Source: Caulobacter sp. S45
GTDB lineage: Bacteria; Pseudomonadota; Alphaproteobacteria; Caulobacterales; Caulobacteraceae
Length of the DNA: 55,220 nt
Assembly (NCBI RefSeq): GCF_009765965.1
Contig: NZ_LMUL01000017.1
Coordinates: forward strand, 293,060-348,279
Reading direction: 5' to 3'
A program made the position numbers and the translations under genes. Shown one piece after another: positions 35,799-43,941 of this stretch. Numbering within the stretch: position 1 is the stretch's first letter; every line of letters starts with the position of its first letter. The notes under the pieces were generated by a model. It was given only the letters and a program-made list of their open reading frames with translations. It had not been told where the DNA came from and ran no database searches.

Positions 35799-36023
35799 AT
35801 GGACGCCAATGCCGCCAAGTTCATCGGTGCCGGCCTCGCGATGCTCGGCATGATCGGTCCGGGCCTGGGCCTGGGCATCATGTTCGGCAACTATCTGACC
35901 GGCGCGACCCGCAACCCCTCCGCCGCTCCCGGCGAGCGTCCGATGCTGTTCCTCGGCATGGCGCTGACCGAAGCGCTGGGCATCTTCGCCCTCGTGGTCG
36001 CCCTGCTCGTCCTGTTCAAGTAA
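35799..36023 (+). CDS. atpE: ATP synthase Fo subunit c
   Basis: A 74-residue hairpin of two membrane helices. The Gly-rich helix 1 (GPGLGLGIMFG), the polar loop R38-N39-P40 and the proton-binding E58 (MALTEALGIFALV) are all present. A GAAGGGA ribosome site lies close upstream after a 70-bp pyrimidine-rich gap, which probably allows the higher translation needed for ring stoichiometry. Confidence 0.97.
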   Translation: MDANAAKFIGAGLAMLGMIGPGLGLGIMFGNYLTGATRNPSAAPGERPMLFLGMALTEALGIFALVVALLVLFK

Positions 36024-36050
36024 GCGCGTTCCAGACGGAGCGCCGCGCCG

Positions 36051-36533
36051 ATGCCTCAGTTCGAGTTCGCCAACTGGCCAGGACAGATGTTCTGGGTGCT
36101 GATCACCTTCGCGGTGGTCTACGCCGTGCTGTCCCGCGTCTACATCCCGCGCATGCGCCACGGGATAGACGCGCGGCGCGAACGCATCGGCGCCGCCATG
36201 GCCGAGGCCCGTCGCCTGCGCGACGAGGCCGAGGCCCAGGCTGAGGTTGCTCGGGCGCAGATGGCCCAGGCGCGAGCCGAAGCCCAGCGCACATCCGCCG
36301 AGGCCAAGGCCAAGGCGGCGCAAGAGGCGGTTCGCCGCCAGGCGGCGCTGCAGGCCGACCTCGACGCCAAGCTGTCGGAAGCGGAGAAGCGCATCCGCGC
36401 CTCGCGCGACCAGGCCATGGGCAATGTGCGCGGCATCGCGGTGGATACGGCCGCCGCCATCGCCGAGAAGCTCTCCGGCGTCGCCGTCTCGCACGCCGAG
36501 GCCGAACGCGCGGCCGAGCTGGTCAAGGGCTAG
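36051..36533 (+). CDS. atpG: ATP synthase Fo subunit b'
   Basis: A 160-residue peripheral-stalk subunit. One N-terminal membrane helix (FWVLITFAVVYAVLSRVYIP) is followed by a long Ala/Glu/Arg coiled coil. Being the first of two b-type genes and carrying the FWVLITF...IPRM pattern, it is the divergent b' subunit found in photosynthetic and alpha-group bacteria (also called AtpX or AtpF2). The next gene, b, starts 12 bp downstream. Confidence 0.92.
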   Translation: MPQFEFANWPGQMFWVLITFAVVYAVLSRVYIPRMRHGIDARRERIGAAMAEARRLRDEAEAQAEVARAQMAQARAEAQRTSAEAKAKAAQEAVRRQAALQADLDAKLSEAEKRIRASRDQAMGNVRGIAVDTAAAIAEKLSGVAVSHAEAERAAELVKG

Positions 36534-36545
36534 GGGAACACCGCC

Positions 36546-37037
36546 ATGTTGCTGTTGCAGAATGCGGAGTTCTGGGTCGCCGTCGGCGTGGTCCTGTTCT
36601 TCGTCCTCCTGGCCTTCCTCAAGGTGCCGACGATGGCGACCAAGTCGCTGGACGATCGCGCCCTGAAGATTCGCACGTCGCTCGACGAGGCCGATCGCCT
36701 GCGCGCCGAAGCCCTTCATCTGTTGGACAGCCTGAAGGCCCAGCGCGCCGAGGTCGAGGCCCAGGCCGCCCAGATGCTGCAGGACGCCCATGCCGAGGCC
36801 CAGCGCCTCGAGGCCGACGCCAAGGTCAAGCTGGAGGAGCAGATCGTCCGCCGCACCGCCCTGGCCGACCGCCGTATCGCCCAGGCCGAGCAGCAGGCCG
36901 CGACCGACGTCAAGGCCGCCGCCGCCGACCTGGCCGCCCATATCGCCGAGACCCTGCTGCGCGGACGCCTTGAGGGCATGACCTCCGATCCGCTGGTGGA
37001 CCGGGCGGTGGAGCAATTGGGCGCCCGGCTGCAATAG
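36546..37037 (+). CDS. atpF: ATP synthase Fo subunit b
   Basis: A 163-residue peripheral-stalk subunit. An N-terminal helix (AEFWVAVGVVLFFVLLAFLKVP) and a coiled coil (about 30-140) rich in Ala, Gln and Glu are visible. It pairs with b' as a heterodimer linking subunit a to delta/alpha. It ends the Fo operon; the F1 genes (atpHAGDC) are not here, as in Caulobacter. Confidence 0.94.
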   Translation: MLLLQNAEFWVAVGVVLFFVLLAFLKVPTMATKSLDDRALKIRTSLDEADRLRAEALHLLDSLKAQRAEVEAQAAQMLQDAHAEAQRLEADAKVKLEEQIVRRTALADRRIAQAEQQAATDVKAAAADLAAHIAETLLRGRLEGMTSDPLVDRAVEQLGARLQ

Positions 37038-37133
37038 CCGGGCTCCGCAGTTCGTCGCGGCTTTCGGGCTGTCGCCGTTTCTGGACGCCTGCTCCGCTCG
37101 CGTGGGCCGATTCAGTCCCCAAGTAGGGGGCTC

Positions 37134-38027
37134 ATGACAATTCCATTTGTTCCGCGGGTCGGCCGCGCCGTCACAGGCATGCTGCTCGCTCCGCTCCTCA
37201 TCCTGGGTGTCGGCTGCGCCAATCCGGCAGGCTACCGCCTGGCTCGCACGCCTAGGCCTGCAATCGCCTGCGACAAGGCTTCCACGCCGGCGCGGGGGTT
37301 AGCTGCTGAACGCAACCACGAAAGCCTCTACGCGACGCCGGTCGACCTGTTCGGTCGTCCGGAAAAGGGTTGGGCCGTCTACGCCCCGGCCATCGAAAGC
37401 CAGATCCACACCGACTGCGCTGCCGACACGCCCGGGTTCGCGGATGCGCTCGCCCATTGGTCCGGGACGGGAGCCGCTGACGGGGTGCTGGGTCCCGAGG
37501 CGCTCGCGCGGTTGAAGGGCGACTGGCAAGCGCAACGACCCTTCGTGATGCTGCGGACGAGGGGCGTGTGCCCACCACCACCCCCCTCCGCCGATTTGGC
37601 CGACGCCCCGCCGACCCTGGCCTATGGCGGCAAGGCGATCCAACTGCGGCGCGGCGCCCTGGCCGCCTGGACCCGGCTGGTGCACGACGCCCGAGCGGCG
37701 GAGCCGGAGCTGGCGGCCAATGGCGAACTGCTGCGGATCTTCTCGGCGTTCCGCAGCCCCGCCTACGACGACGCCCGCTGTGCGCACGACCAGAACTGCC
37801 AGGGCACGGTGCGCGCCGCCTGCTCGGCCCACCGCACGGGCCTAGCGATGGACGTGGTGCTCGATACGGCGCCGGGCTTCGCGGTCGACTCCTCGGCCGA
37901 CGAGAACCGGTTGGCGATGACCCGAGGGCTGGCTTACCGCTGGCTGGTCGCGAACGCGGGCCGCTACGGCTTCGTCAACTACGTGTTTGAACCCTGGCAT
38001 TGGGAATGGACGGGCGCGCCGCCGTAG
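37134..38027 (+). CDS. VanY-like D-alanyl-D-alanine carboxypeptidase (peptidase M15B)
   Basis: A 297-residue exported protein. The N-terminus (about 1-28) is a signal sequence with a possible relaxed lipobox at C28 (ILGVGCANP). The M15 zinc site is clear in the last third: H233 and D240 in SAHRTGLAMDVV, and E286 and H289 in EPWHWEW. Before it is an about 150-residue domain containing Cys pairs and VLGPEALARLKGDW, which I cannot assign. It should trim peptidoglycan stem peptides. Its 3' end overlaps the convergent membrane-protein gene by 53 bp. Confidence 0.85.
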   Translation: MTIPFVPRVGRAVTGMLLAPLLILGVGCANPAGYRLARTPRPAIACDKASTPARGLAAERNHESLYATPVDLFGRPEKGWAVYAPAIESQIHTDCAADTPGFADALAHWSGTGAADGVLGPEALARLKGDWQAQRPFVMLRTRGVCPPPPPSADLADAPPTLAYGGKAIQLRRGALAAWTRLVHDARAAEPELAANGELLRIFSAFRSPAYDDARCAHDQNCQGTVRAACSAHRTGLAMDVVLDTAPGFAVDSSADENRLAMTRGLAYRWLVANAGRYGFVNYVFEPWHWEWTGAPP

Positions 38028-38499
38028 GGGCGTCGTCGGACGGACCCCGGAAGCTCAGGACGGATGCGGGCTTGCGGCCCTCGAAGACCACCCCGGCCAG
38101 CATGGCCGCCACCCCGCCGAAGCCCCAGACATAGCTGGCGGTGACATAGCTCCAGAGCTGGATCCGCGTATCCAGCAGCAGGCAAAAATCGGTGAAGTTG
38201 GTCAGCAGCGCGCACGCCGCCGCCCACAGTACCCAGGTGCGTCGGCAGCGCATGGCGATGTAGATCAGGGCGCATAGCATGACCAGATCGGCCGCGAACA
38301 CCCCCGGCTGGCCATGGTGGTTCCAGCGGCGATCCTGCAGCAGGGCCGAGGCGATGCAGTTCAGCAGCCCGACCAAGGTCCCCAGCCGCTCGGGCCAGCG
38401 TCCCCAAACCGCGGCCGCCGCGAACACGGCGACCGCGGCCCAGGCGCTGAACTGGGCCAAGGGGGTGACGAACAGGTGCAGGACCGATCCGCCACCCAT
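37975..38499 (-). CDS. Five-helix membrane protein of unknown function
   Basis: A 174-residue protein with about five hydrophobic segments (for example QFSAWAAVAVFAAAAVW, VFAADLVMLCALIYIAM and WVLWAAACALLTNF), positively charged loops and a polar Ser/Arg/Pro-rich tail. The WGRWPERLGTL and RRWNHHG loops recall small alphaproteobacterial membrane proteins encoded near LuxR-type HTH genes, but I cannot name a family. It starts six bases after the 120-aa gene's stop, so it is the third gene of the HTH unit. Its last 53 bp overlap the carboxypeptidase gene antisense; the overlap lies in the disordered tail. Confidence 0.72.
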   Translation of the reverse strand: MGGGSVLHLFVTPLAQFSAWAAVAVFAAAAVWGRWPERLGTLVGLLNCIASALLQDRRWNHHGQPGVFAADLVMLCALIYIAMRCRRTWVLWAAACALLTNFTDFCLLLDTRIQLWSYVTASYVWGFGGVAAMLAGVVFEGRKPASVLSFRGPSDDAPTAARPSIPNARVQTRS

Positions 38500-38505
38500 G
38501 ACGGA

Positions 38506-38868
38506 TCAGGCCGCCGTACGCAGAGGCGCGGCCGGAACCGCCGTGGGCGCAGCCGCCATCGCGTCCTGGGGCTTGTCCTGGCCGTTGCCCATGCGGCTGG
38601 TGTCCAGGCCCATCCGCTTCTCCCACCGGCCCAACCGGCGGTGAGCTTCGATCAGGCGGTCGCGGACGACCGTCATCTCGGGGATGGCGGCGGCGATCTC
38701 GTTCACCGCGTCCTGGCCGACCATCATGGCGAAGTTGGCGTCCTGGCGGCTGCGGGTCACCGTGCCGAGCAGGCTCGCGAGTTCGCCGAACGCCGAATCC
38801 AGCGCCCGTTCCGTCGACCACAGTGCTTCGGCCACGGTCATTGCAGCTTCATTCTTGTCCAAGTTCAT
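38506..38868 (-). CDS. Small helical protein of unknown function
   Basis: A 120-residue soluble protein, mostly helical (AEALWSTERALDSAFGELASLL, continuing through RDRLIEAHRRLGRWEKRMGL), ending in an Ala/Pro-rich tail. There is no Cys, membrane segment or signal peptide. ATG at 38868 is chosen because GAGGGGGAG sits just before it and it overlaps the HTH gene's TGA as ATGA; an upstream start would add nine residues. I know no function. It is the middle gene of a three-gene unit between a tethered HTH regulator and a membrane protein. Confidence 0.7.
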   Translation of the reverse strand: MNLDKNEAAMTVAEALWSTERALDSAFGELASLLGTVTRSRQDANFAMMVGQDAVNEIAAAIPEMTVVRDRLIEAHRRLGRWEKRMGLDTSRMGNGQDKPQDAMAAAPTAVPAAPLRTAA

Positions 38869-39593
38869 GACTCCCCCTCGGCGCCTCGGCGCCATGCTCC
38901 ATAGTCAAGGGAGGAATAGTGGTGGCCTTGCTCGACCCGTATCCGATGGATGCTGAATACGAGGTCGTAAGAGCCGATCAGGGCGCCCACCGCGAGCGCG
39001 AGGCCCGCGGCGATCGCCAGAATCCAGCCTAGTCTTCGAAATGGCTCTGGTGTTCGTCCGTAAACGCCAAGGGCGCTCCATGCAGGAGTTGGCCCGTACT
39101 TATGATCTCCACCAGCAGCTCGTCCGGAGACATACCCTCCGAATCCGCCTTCAACCGTTCCAGCAACCAGCACACCGCCCTCCTCTGTCGCGGTGTATCG
39201 GCGATCGTATCCAGGGCTTCCCGAACGTCGGTCCAGGTGAACATCAGCAAGGGTTTGGCCATGGTTTGTATCGCCTCCACGGCTCATCTCATGGCTGGCG
39301 GGGACGGCCTGCGTCTCTGGGGTGAAGTCCGTATGGGGATCGTCCCCATGGGCTGGCGCGAGGATCTTGAGCGGCGAAAGGGGCTGGTCCGCCCTTAGAA
39401 GGCGGATGGCCGCCAGGCGGTCCGCCACGCCGAGCTTGCGGATGACGTCCTCGAGGTGCCGGTCGACCGTCTTGGGAGAGATGGCGAGGTGGCGACCGAT
39501 GTCCTTCGAAGTCCAGTGCTGGGCGGCGAGGTCCAAACATTCGCGCTGCCTTGGCGTCAGGCTGGCGAAGGTGCGTTGAACGGCGTCGTCCAT
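38865..39593 (-). CDS. LuxR-type HTH regulator with C-terminal membrane anchor
   Basis: A 242-residue protein. Residues 10-68 form a LuxR/GerE helix-turn-helix (SLTPRQRECLDLAAQ, TSKDIGRHLAISPKTVDRHL). A Pro/Asp then Gly-rich linker (about 70-185) leads to one hydrophobic helix (about 188-212, LGWILAIAAGLALAVGALIG) and a short polar tail. The HTH is N-terminal and cytoplasmic, so the tail should be periplasmic: a one-component, membrane-tethered regulator. Codons in the linker between about 39029 and 39262 lose G/C bias at position 3 because another frame appears to be coding there. The start at 39593 is chosen by domain position; no strong ribosome site is seen. Confidence 0.78.
   Translation of the reverse strand: MDDAVQRTFASLTPRQRECLDLAAQHWTSKDIGRHLAISPKTVDRHLEDVIRKLGVADRLAAIRLLRADQPLSPLKILAPAHGDDPHTDFTPETQAVPASHEMSRGGDTNHGQTLADVHLDRRSGSPGYDRRYTATEEGGVLVAGTVEGGFGGYVSGRAAGGDHKYGPTPAWSALGVYGRTPEPFRRLGWILAIAAGLALAVGALIGSYDLVFSIHRIRVEQGHHYSSLDYGAWRRGAEGES
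39029..39262 (-). CDS. Possible overlapping gene nested in the HTH gene linker
   Basis: A 77-residue frame (MAKPLLMFTWTDVREALD...FED) lies on the same strand as the HTH gene but in another frame. It has a natural, mainly helical composition (RQRRAVCWLLERLKADSEGM, PDELLVEIISTGQLLH) and clear G/C bias at codon position 3, by my count roughly 70 percent, whereas the HTH frame falls to around 40 percent over the same bases and is high on both sides. GGAGG lies 11 bases before ATG at 39262; GTG at 39280 is an alternative start. I know no homologue. It may be a true nested gene or the remnant of an insertion. Confidence 0.5.
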   Translation of the reverse strand: MAKPLLMFTWTDVREALDTIADTPRQRRAVCWLLERLKADSEGMSPDELLVEIISTGQLLHGAPLAFTDEHQSHFED

Positions 39594-39866
39594 GATCGGT
39601 TCAGGCCCGGCCCATAGATGCCAAGCGCCAAGGCCCCACCCAGAGTAGTGGCGTCGCGAATCTCGCCTGGATGGGGCGACCATCAACCATATGAAGCTCC
39701 TACGGCATCAAGGCGACGGCTACTAGATGATCAACTGATATTACACGTTTTTGGCGACGATCAGGTGGGTGTTGGGGTTATATATGCTACGGAAAATTGC
39801 TATTACAATCATATAACTATCGGTTGAGTTCTCGATGTCTTGTACTGGGCCGGCCTGATCGAAGCT
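39594..39866. other. Intergenic region with an A/T-rich island (39721-39830)
   Basis: This 273-bp gap lies between the malic enzyme gene and the HTH gene, both leftward. Bases 39721-39830 are strikingly A/T-rich for this chromosome (TTATATATGCTACGG, ATTACAATCATATAACTATC). It probably holds the promoter of the HTH unit, perhaps with silencer or nucleoid-protein binding. A GAATC site lies near 39658. No gene is visible. Confidence 0.6.
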
Positions 39867-41567
39867 TCAGTCGATCTTGCGATACGGGCGGTAGTGGGGC
39901 TCCCAGACATAGGCCGCGATCAGCCCGTCCAGCGTTTCCACATCGCAGACCCGCGCCACCCCGTCGCGCTGGGCCTGACGAGCGACGGCCTTGGCGATGG
40001 CGACGGAGACCTCGCGCAGACGCCCGATGGGCGGCAGGAGCTGGGCTTGGCCGTCCGGCCCGGTCGTGGCCATGCGGGAGAGGGTCACGCCGGCGACCAT
40101 GAACATCTCGTCGGTGACGCGCCTGGCGCCCGAGGCCAGGACGGCCAGGCCCATGCCGGGGAAGATGTAGGAGTTGTTGGTCTGGGCGATCGGATAGGTC
40201 TTGCCCTTCCAGTCAACAGGGAAGAACGGGCTGCCGGAGCCGATCAGGGCGCGCCCGTCGGTCCAGGCCACCAGTTGCTCTGCCGTCGCCTCGCTACGGG
40301 AGGTGGGATTGGATAGCGGCAGGATGATCGGCCGGGCGACGTGCTGGGCCATGGCGCGAACCACCGGCTCACTGAAGGCCCCGGCCTGACCCGAAACCCC
40401 GATCAGCACGGTGGGCTTGGCGTTGATCGCCACGTCCAGCAGGGTGATCTCGCCCGGCTCGCGCAGGGTCCAGCCCGCCACCGCCTCGCGGGCCTGGACG
40501 AAGGGCCTCTGCGCCTCGGTGATGTCGTTCATGTCGTCGACCAGCAGGCCGTGGCGGTCCACCGCGTAGAAGTTGCGGCGCGCGATCTGTTCGTCGGCGC
40601 CGGCCGCGATCATCGCCTTGAGGATCAGCGAGGCGATCCCGCATCCGGCCGATCCCGCCCCCACCAGGGCGACGCGCTGTTCGACCAGCGGGCGGCCGGT
40701 GATGTTGACCGCCGCCATCAGCGTGGCGGCGGCCACCGCCGCGGTGCTTTGGATATCGTCGTTGAAGGTGCAGAGGCGATCGCGATAGCGGGCCAGCAGG
40801 CGACTGGCGTTGTGGCCGGCGAAGTCCTCCCACTGCAACAGCACATCGGGCCAGCGTTCGATCACGGCCGAGACGAACTCCTCGACGAAATCGTCGTACT
40901 CGGCGCCGGTGATGCGCTCATGCCGCCAGCCCATATAGATGGGGTCGTCCAGCCGCTCCTGGTTGTTGGTCCCGACGTCGAGCAGGACGGGCAGGGTCTC
41001 TTCCGGATGGATACCGCCGCAGCCGGTGTAAAGGGCCAGCTTGCCGATCGGGATGCCCATGCCGCCCGCGCCCTGGTCGCCCAGGCCCAGGATGCGCTCG
41101 CCGTCGCTGACCACGATGACGCGCACCTTGTCGTAGCGCGGGTCGGATAGGATCTCGCGGATCTTGTCCTTGTTGGGATAGCTCAGGAACACGCCGCGCG
41201 GCTTGCGCCAGATCTCGCTGAAGCGCTGGCAGCCCTCGCCGACCGTGGGCGTGTAGACCAGGGGCAGCAGCTCTTCGATGTTGCGGGTCAGCAGGGCGTA
41301 GAACAGCGTCTCGTTGGTGTCCTGCAGGTCGCGCAGGAAGGCGTAGCGCTCGAAGTCCGTCCCGAAGGCGCGCAGCACCTTGAGCCGCCGCGCGACCTGC
41401 TCGTCCAGCGAGCCCAGGTGCGGGGGCAGCAGGCCGTGCAGGCGGAAGGTGTCGCGCTCGTCGCTGCTGAAGGCCGTGCCCTTGTTCAGCATCGGGGTGT
41501 TGATCAGGTCGTAGCCGGTCAGCTCGGTCTCGATCGGGCTGTCCCAGCCGGCGGGGGCGGTGGTCAT
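39867..41567 (-). CDS. maeA: NAD-dependent malic enzyme
   Basis: A 566-residue malic enzyme of the large type, decarboxylating L-malate to pyruvate with NAD(P) reduction. Catalytic Y105 (YTPTVGEGCQ) and K176 (IPIGKLALY) are present, as are the metal-binding WEDFAGHNA/FNDDIQST acidic residues and the Rossmann motif VALVGAGSAGCGIA. The form is the one related to E. coli SfcA/MaeA, not the MaeB-phosphotransacetylase fusion. ATG at 41567 is chosen because AAGGAA lies upstream and the family begins just after. Confidence 0.95.
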   Translation of the reverse strand: MTTAPAGWDSPIETELTGYDLINTPMLNKGTAFSSDERDTFRLHGLLPPHLGSLDEQVARRLKVLRAFGTDFERYAFLRDLQDTNETLFYALLTRNIEELLPLVYTPTVGEGCQRFSEIWRKPRGVFLSYPNKDKIREILSDPRYDKVRVIVVSDGERILGLGDQGAGGMGIPIGKLALYTGCGGIHPEETLPVLLDVGTNNQERLDDPIYMGWRHERITGAEYDDFVEEFVSAVIERWPDVLLQWEDFAGHNASRLLARYRDRLCTFNDDIQSTAAVAAATLMAAVNITGRPLVEQRVALVGAGSAGCGIASLILKAMIAAGADEQIARRNFYAVDRHGLLVDDMNDITEAQRPFVQAREAVAGWTLREPGEITLLDVAINAKPTVLIGVSGQAGAFSEPVVRAMAQHVARPIILPLSNPTSRSEATAEQLVAWTDGRALIGSGSPFFPVDWKGKTYPIAQTNNSYIFPGMGLAVLASGARRVTDEMFMVAGVTLSRMATTGPDGQAQLLPPIGRLREVSVAIAKAVARQAQRDGVARVCDVETLDGLIAAYVWEPHYRPYRKID

Positions 41568-41704
41568 GCGGCGATTCCTTCGATGTCGTTCCGGGCGGGA
41601 TCGAAACGCCCGGTCGCTGGCGCGTGCGCCGGCCGACCACAGCCTTTGACCCATCGGTGTCTGGCGCGTCTATTTACCGGCTGGGCGCGGCTTGGAACAG
41701 GCGT

Positions 41705-42451
41705 CTATTGCGGATGCAGGAACAGGCCGACCGTCAGGCAGAGCCCGAGCGCGACGACGAAGCCCCGCATCAGCTTCTCGTCCACGCGCTTGAGCAGCAT
41801 GGCGCCGAAGTAGCCGCCGACCACCGCCCCGACGCAGAGCACCAGCACCCGCATCCACGGAATGCCCGGGGTGAACATGAAGACCGCCACCGCCGCGGCG
41901 TTCATCACCCCGGCCAGCACGTTCTTGGTCGAGCCCGCGTGGCGCATGGACAGGCCGGCGGCCGTCAGGGCCGCTAACATCAGAAAGCCGATGCCGCCCC
42001 CGAAATAGCCGCCATAGATCGCGATCAGGAACTGCATGATCCCGGTGACCACGGGACCGAAGCTGCGCGGGGCGGCGGCGACGGGTCGTTTGACGAAGCT
42101 CCCGTAGGCGAACAGCGCGGTGGCGAACAGCACCAGCCACGGCACCATGCGGGCGAAGAAGCTGGACGGGGTCAGCAGCAGCAGGGCGGCGCCGATCACC
42201 CCGCCCGCCAGGCTGATGATCGCCAGGGCTCGGAAACCCAGGCCGCCGGTCCCGCTGACCATCTTGCGGCCCATCCAGCCGGTCGTCACCTGGCCGGGGA
42301 ACAGCGCCAGGGTGGAGGCGATATTGGCCGTCCGCGCGTCCAGCCCGCTGAGGATCAGCGCCGGCAGGGTCACGAACGAGCCGCCGCCGGCTAAGGCGTT
42401 CTGCACGCCCGCCCAAAGTCCAACGACGAGGAGTAAAACCAGGATCAGCAT
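41705..42451 (-). CDS. TauE/SafE family permease
   Basis: A 248-residue membrane protein with about eight helices. It has the family's two-fold repeat: GVQNALAGGGSFVTLPALIL in the first half and IAIYGGYFGGGIGFLMLAAL in the second. The family exports sulfite, sulfoacetate or other organic anions; nothing nearby fixes the substrate. It is on the same strand as the NDH-2-like gene upstream (67 bp) and the malic enzyme downstream (137 bp), possibly but not clearly one transcript. Confidence 0.92.
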   Translation of the reverse strand: MLILVLLLVVGLWAGVQNALAGGGSFVTLPALILSGLDARTANIASTLALFPGQVTTGWMGRKMVSGTGGLGFRALAIISLAGGVIGAALLLLTPSSFFARMVPWLVLFATALFAYGSFVKRPVAAAPRSFGPVVTGIMQFLIAIYGGYFGGGIGFLMLAALTAAGLSMRHAGSTKNVLAGVMNAAAVAVFMFTPGIPWMRVLVLCVGAVVGGYFGAMLLKRVDEKLMRGFVVALGLCLTVGLFLHPQ

Positions 42452-42518
42452 AACGGCCCGTAACCTCTCGCATCGGGTCGAACAAGGCGGGGTTCGCCGC
42501 CGCGCGCCGACCGGCGCC

Positions 42519-43799
42519 CTAGTGCAGCTTCAGCCGCCCCGACACCCGCTTCTGCAACAGCCGGGCGACGGCGAGCAGGGCGGTCCTGACCGAACCTAGG
42601 ATCGCGTGGTGGTGCATGAGGTGCAGCGACATGTACATCCACTTGGCCACCAGCCCTTCGACGAAGAAGTTGCGCCCGCCGAGCCCGCCCATCAGCGTGC
42701 CCACCCCGCGCCCTTCGCCCAGCGACACCAGCGAGCCGAAGTCGCGGTAGACGAAGGGCTTGTCCACCTCACGCTCCCTGAGCTTGGCCAGCAGTACGCC
42801 CGCCAGATAGCTCGCCTGCTGATGGGCTGCTTGGGCGCGGGCGGGGATGGACCGCCCTTCTTCCCAGGGACACTGGGCGCAGTCGCCTAGCGCATAGATG
42901 TCGGGCGCGGATGCGCGCAGCCGGTCGTCGACCACGATCTGGTTGGAGCGGCTGATCTCCAGCCCCAGGCCAGCGTTGGAGGACGCGGCCTTCACGCCGG
43001 CAGCCCAGACCACCAGTTCGGCGGGGATGTCGCCGGCGCTGGTCTCCAGCCGGTCCTCGGCGACGCGCGTGACCATGGCGTCGGTGAGCACGCGCACCCC
43101 TTTGCGTTCCAGAGCGGTGGTCGCCTGGCGGGATATCTTCTCCGGCAGGCCGCCCAGGATGCGCGGCGCGGCCTCGACCACGGCGACGTCCAGGCGGAAG
43201 CGCTGTTCGGCGACGAAGCCCTCCTGGTATTCCGAATGGGCCTCCAGCAGTTCCGCCGCCAACTCCACGCCCGTGGCCCCGCCGCCGACGATGGCCACGC
43301 TGAGCGCACGGCCGGAGGAGAACGAGGCGCGGGTGAAGGCGGCCAGCAGCACCTTGTGGAACAACTCGGCGTCCTCGGTCCGCTCCAGCACATAGGCCCG
43401 CTCGACGCCCGGCGTGTTGAACGAATTGGAGCCCGAGCCCACCGCCAGCACGCAGACGCCGAAGCTCAGGGTCCGCTCCGGCGAGATCGGCCGTCCATGC
43501 GAGTCCAGCAGCTCGCCCAGGGTCAGGCTCTTGGTCGCCGGGTCCATCCGGGTCATCTCGCCCATCAGGAAGCTGAAATGATTGCGCCGGGCCAGGACCG
43601 GATAGGACAGCCCCTCTTGGTGTGCGTCCAGGGTGCCGGCGGCGATCTCGTGCAGGGTCGGCTTCCAGATGTGGATCACCGCGCGGTCGATCAGGGCGAC
43701 GCGCTCGCGTCCGCGCCGCGGCCCCAGCGCCCGGCCAAGCCGCGCCGCCAGCTCGAGGCCGCCCGCGCCGCCGCCGACGACGACCACATCGTAGTGCAT
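42519..43799 (-). CDS. ndh: NAD(P)/FAD-dependent oxidoreductase, type II NADH dehydrogenase-like
   Basis: A 426-residue two-dinucleotide-binding flavoprotein. The FAD site GGGAGG is at residues 9-14 and the NADH site VGGGATGVELAAEL starts at 171. The C-terminus (LVAKWMYMSLHLMHHHAIL, continuing to LLQKRVSGRLKLH) is an amphipathic membrane-attaching tail, typical of NDH-2, which passes electrons from NADH to quinone without pumping protons. ATG at 43799 is preceded by GGAAGGGAAG; the longer upstream frame has no similarity. Quinone reduction is inferred from family resemblance. Confidence 0.88.
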   Translation of the reverse strand: MHYDVVVVGGGAGGLELAARLGRALGPRRGRERVALIDRAVIHIWKPTLHEIAAGTLDAHQEGLSYPVLARRNHFSFLMGEMTRMDPATKSLTLGELLDSHGRPISPERTLSFGVCVLAVGSGSNSFNTPGVERAYVLERTEDAELFHKVLLAAFTRASFSSGRALSVAIVGGGATGVELAAELLEAHSEYQEGFVAEQRFRLDVAVVEAAPRILGGLPEKISRQATTALERKGVRVLTDAMVTRVAEDRLETSAGDIPAELVVWAAGVKAASSNAGLGLEISRSNQIVVDDRLRASAPDIYALGDCAQCPWEEGRSIPARAQAAHQQASYLAGVLLAKLREREVDKPFVYRDFGSLVSLGEGRGVGTLMGGLGGRNFFVEGLVAKWMYMSLHLMHHHAILGSVRTALLAVARLLQKRVSGRLKLH

Positions 43800-43941
43800 G
43801 GCGTCTTCCCTTCCAGCGGTCTTCCAATCCAAGACCATTAGGGACGCATGCCGCGGCGGCGGATAGCGATTTCCGCTATCGGGTTTCGGAAAGGGCGAGG
43901 GGCGGCCTGGGCGCCTGGGCGCTGGCCATGCCGCCCGACGA

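Noticed and set aside
39041-39325. 94-aa rightward frame opposite the tethered-HTH gene
   Set aside because: Arg/His/Gln-rich antisense composition; the two leftward frames explain the region.
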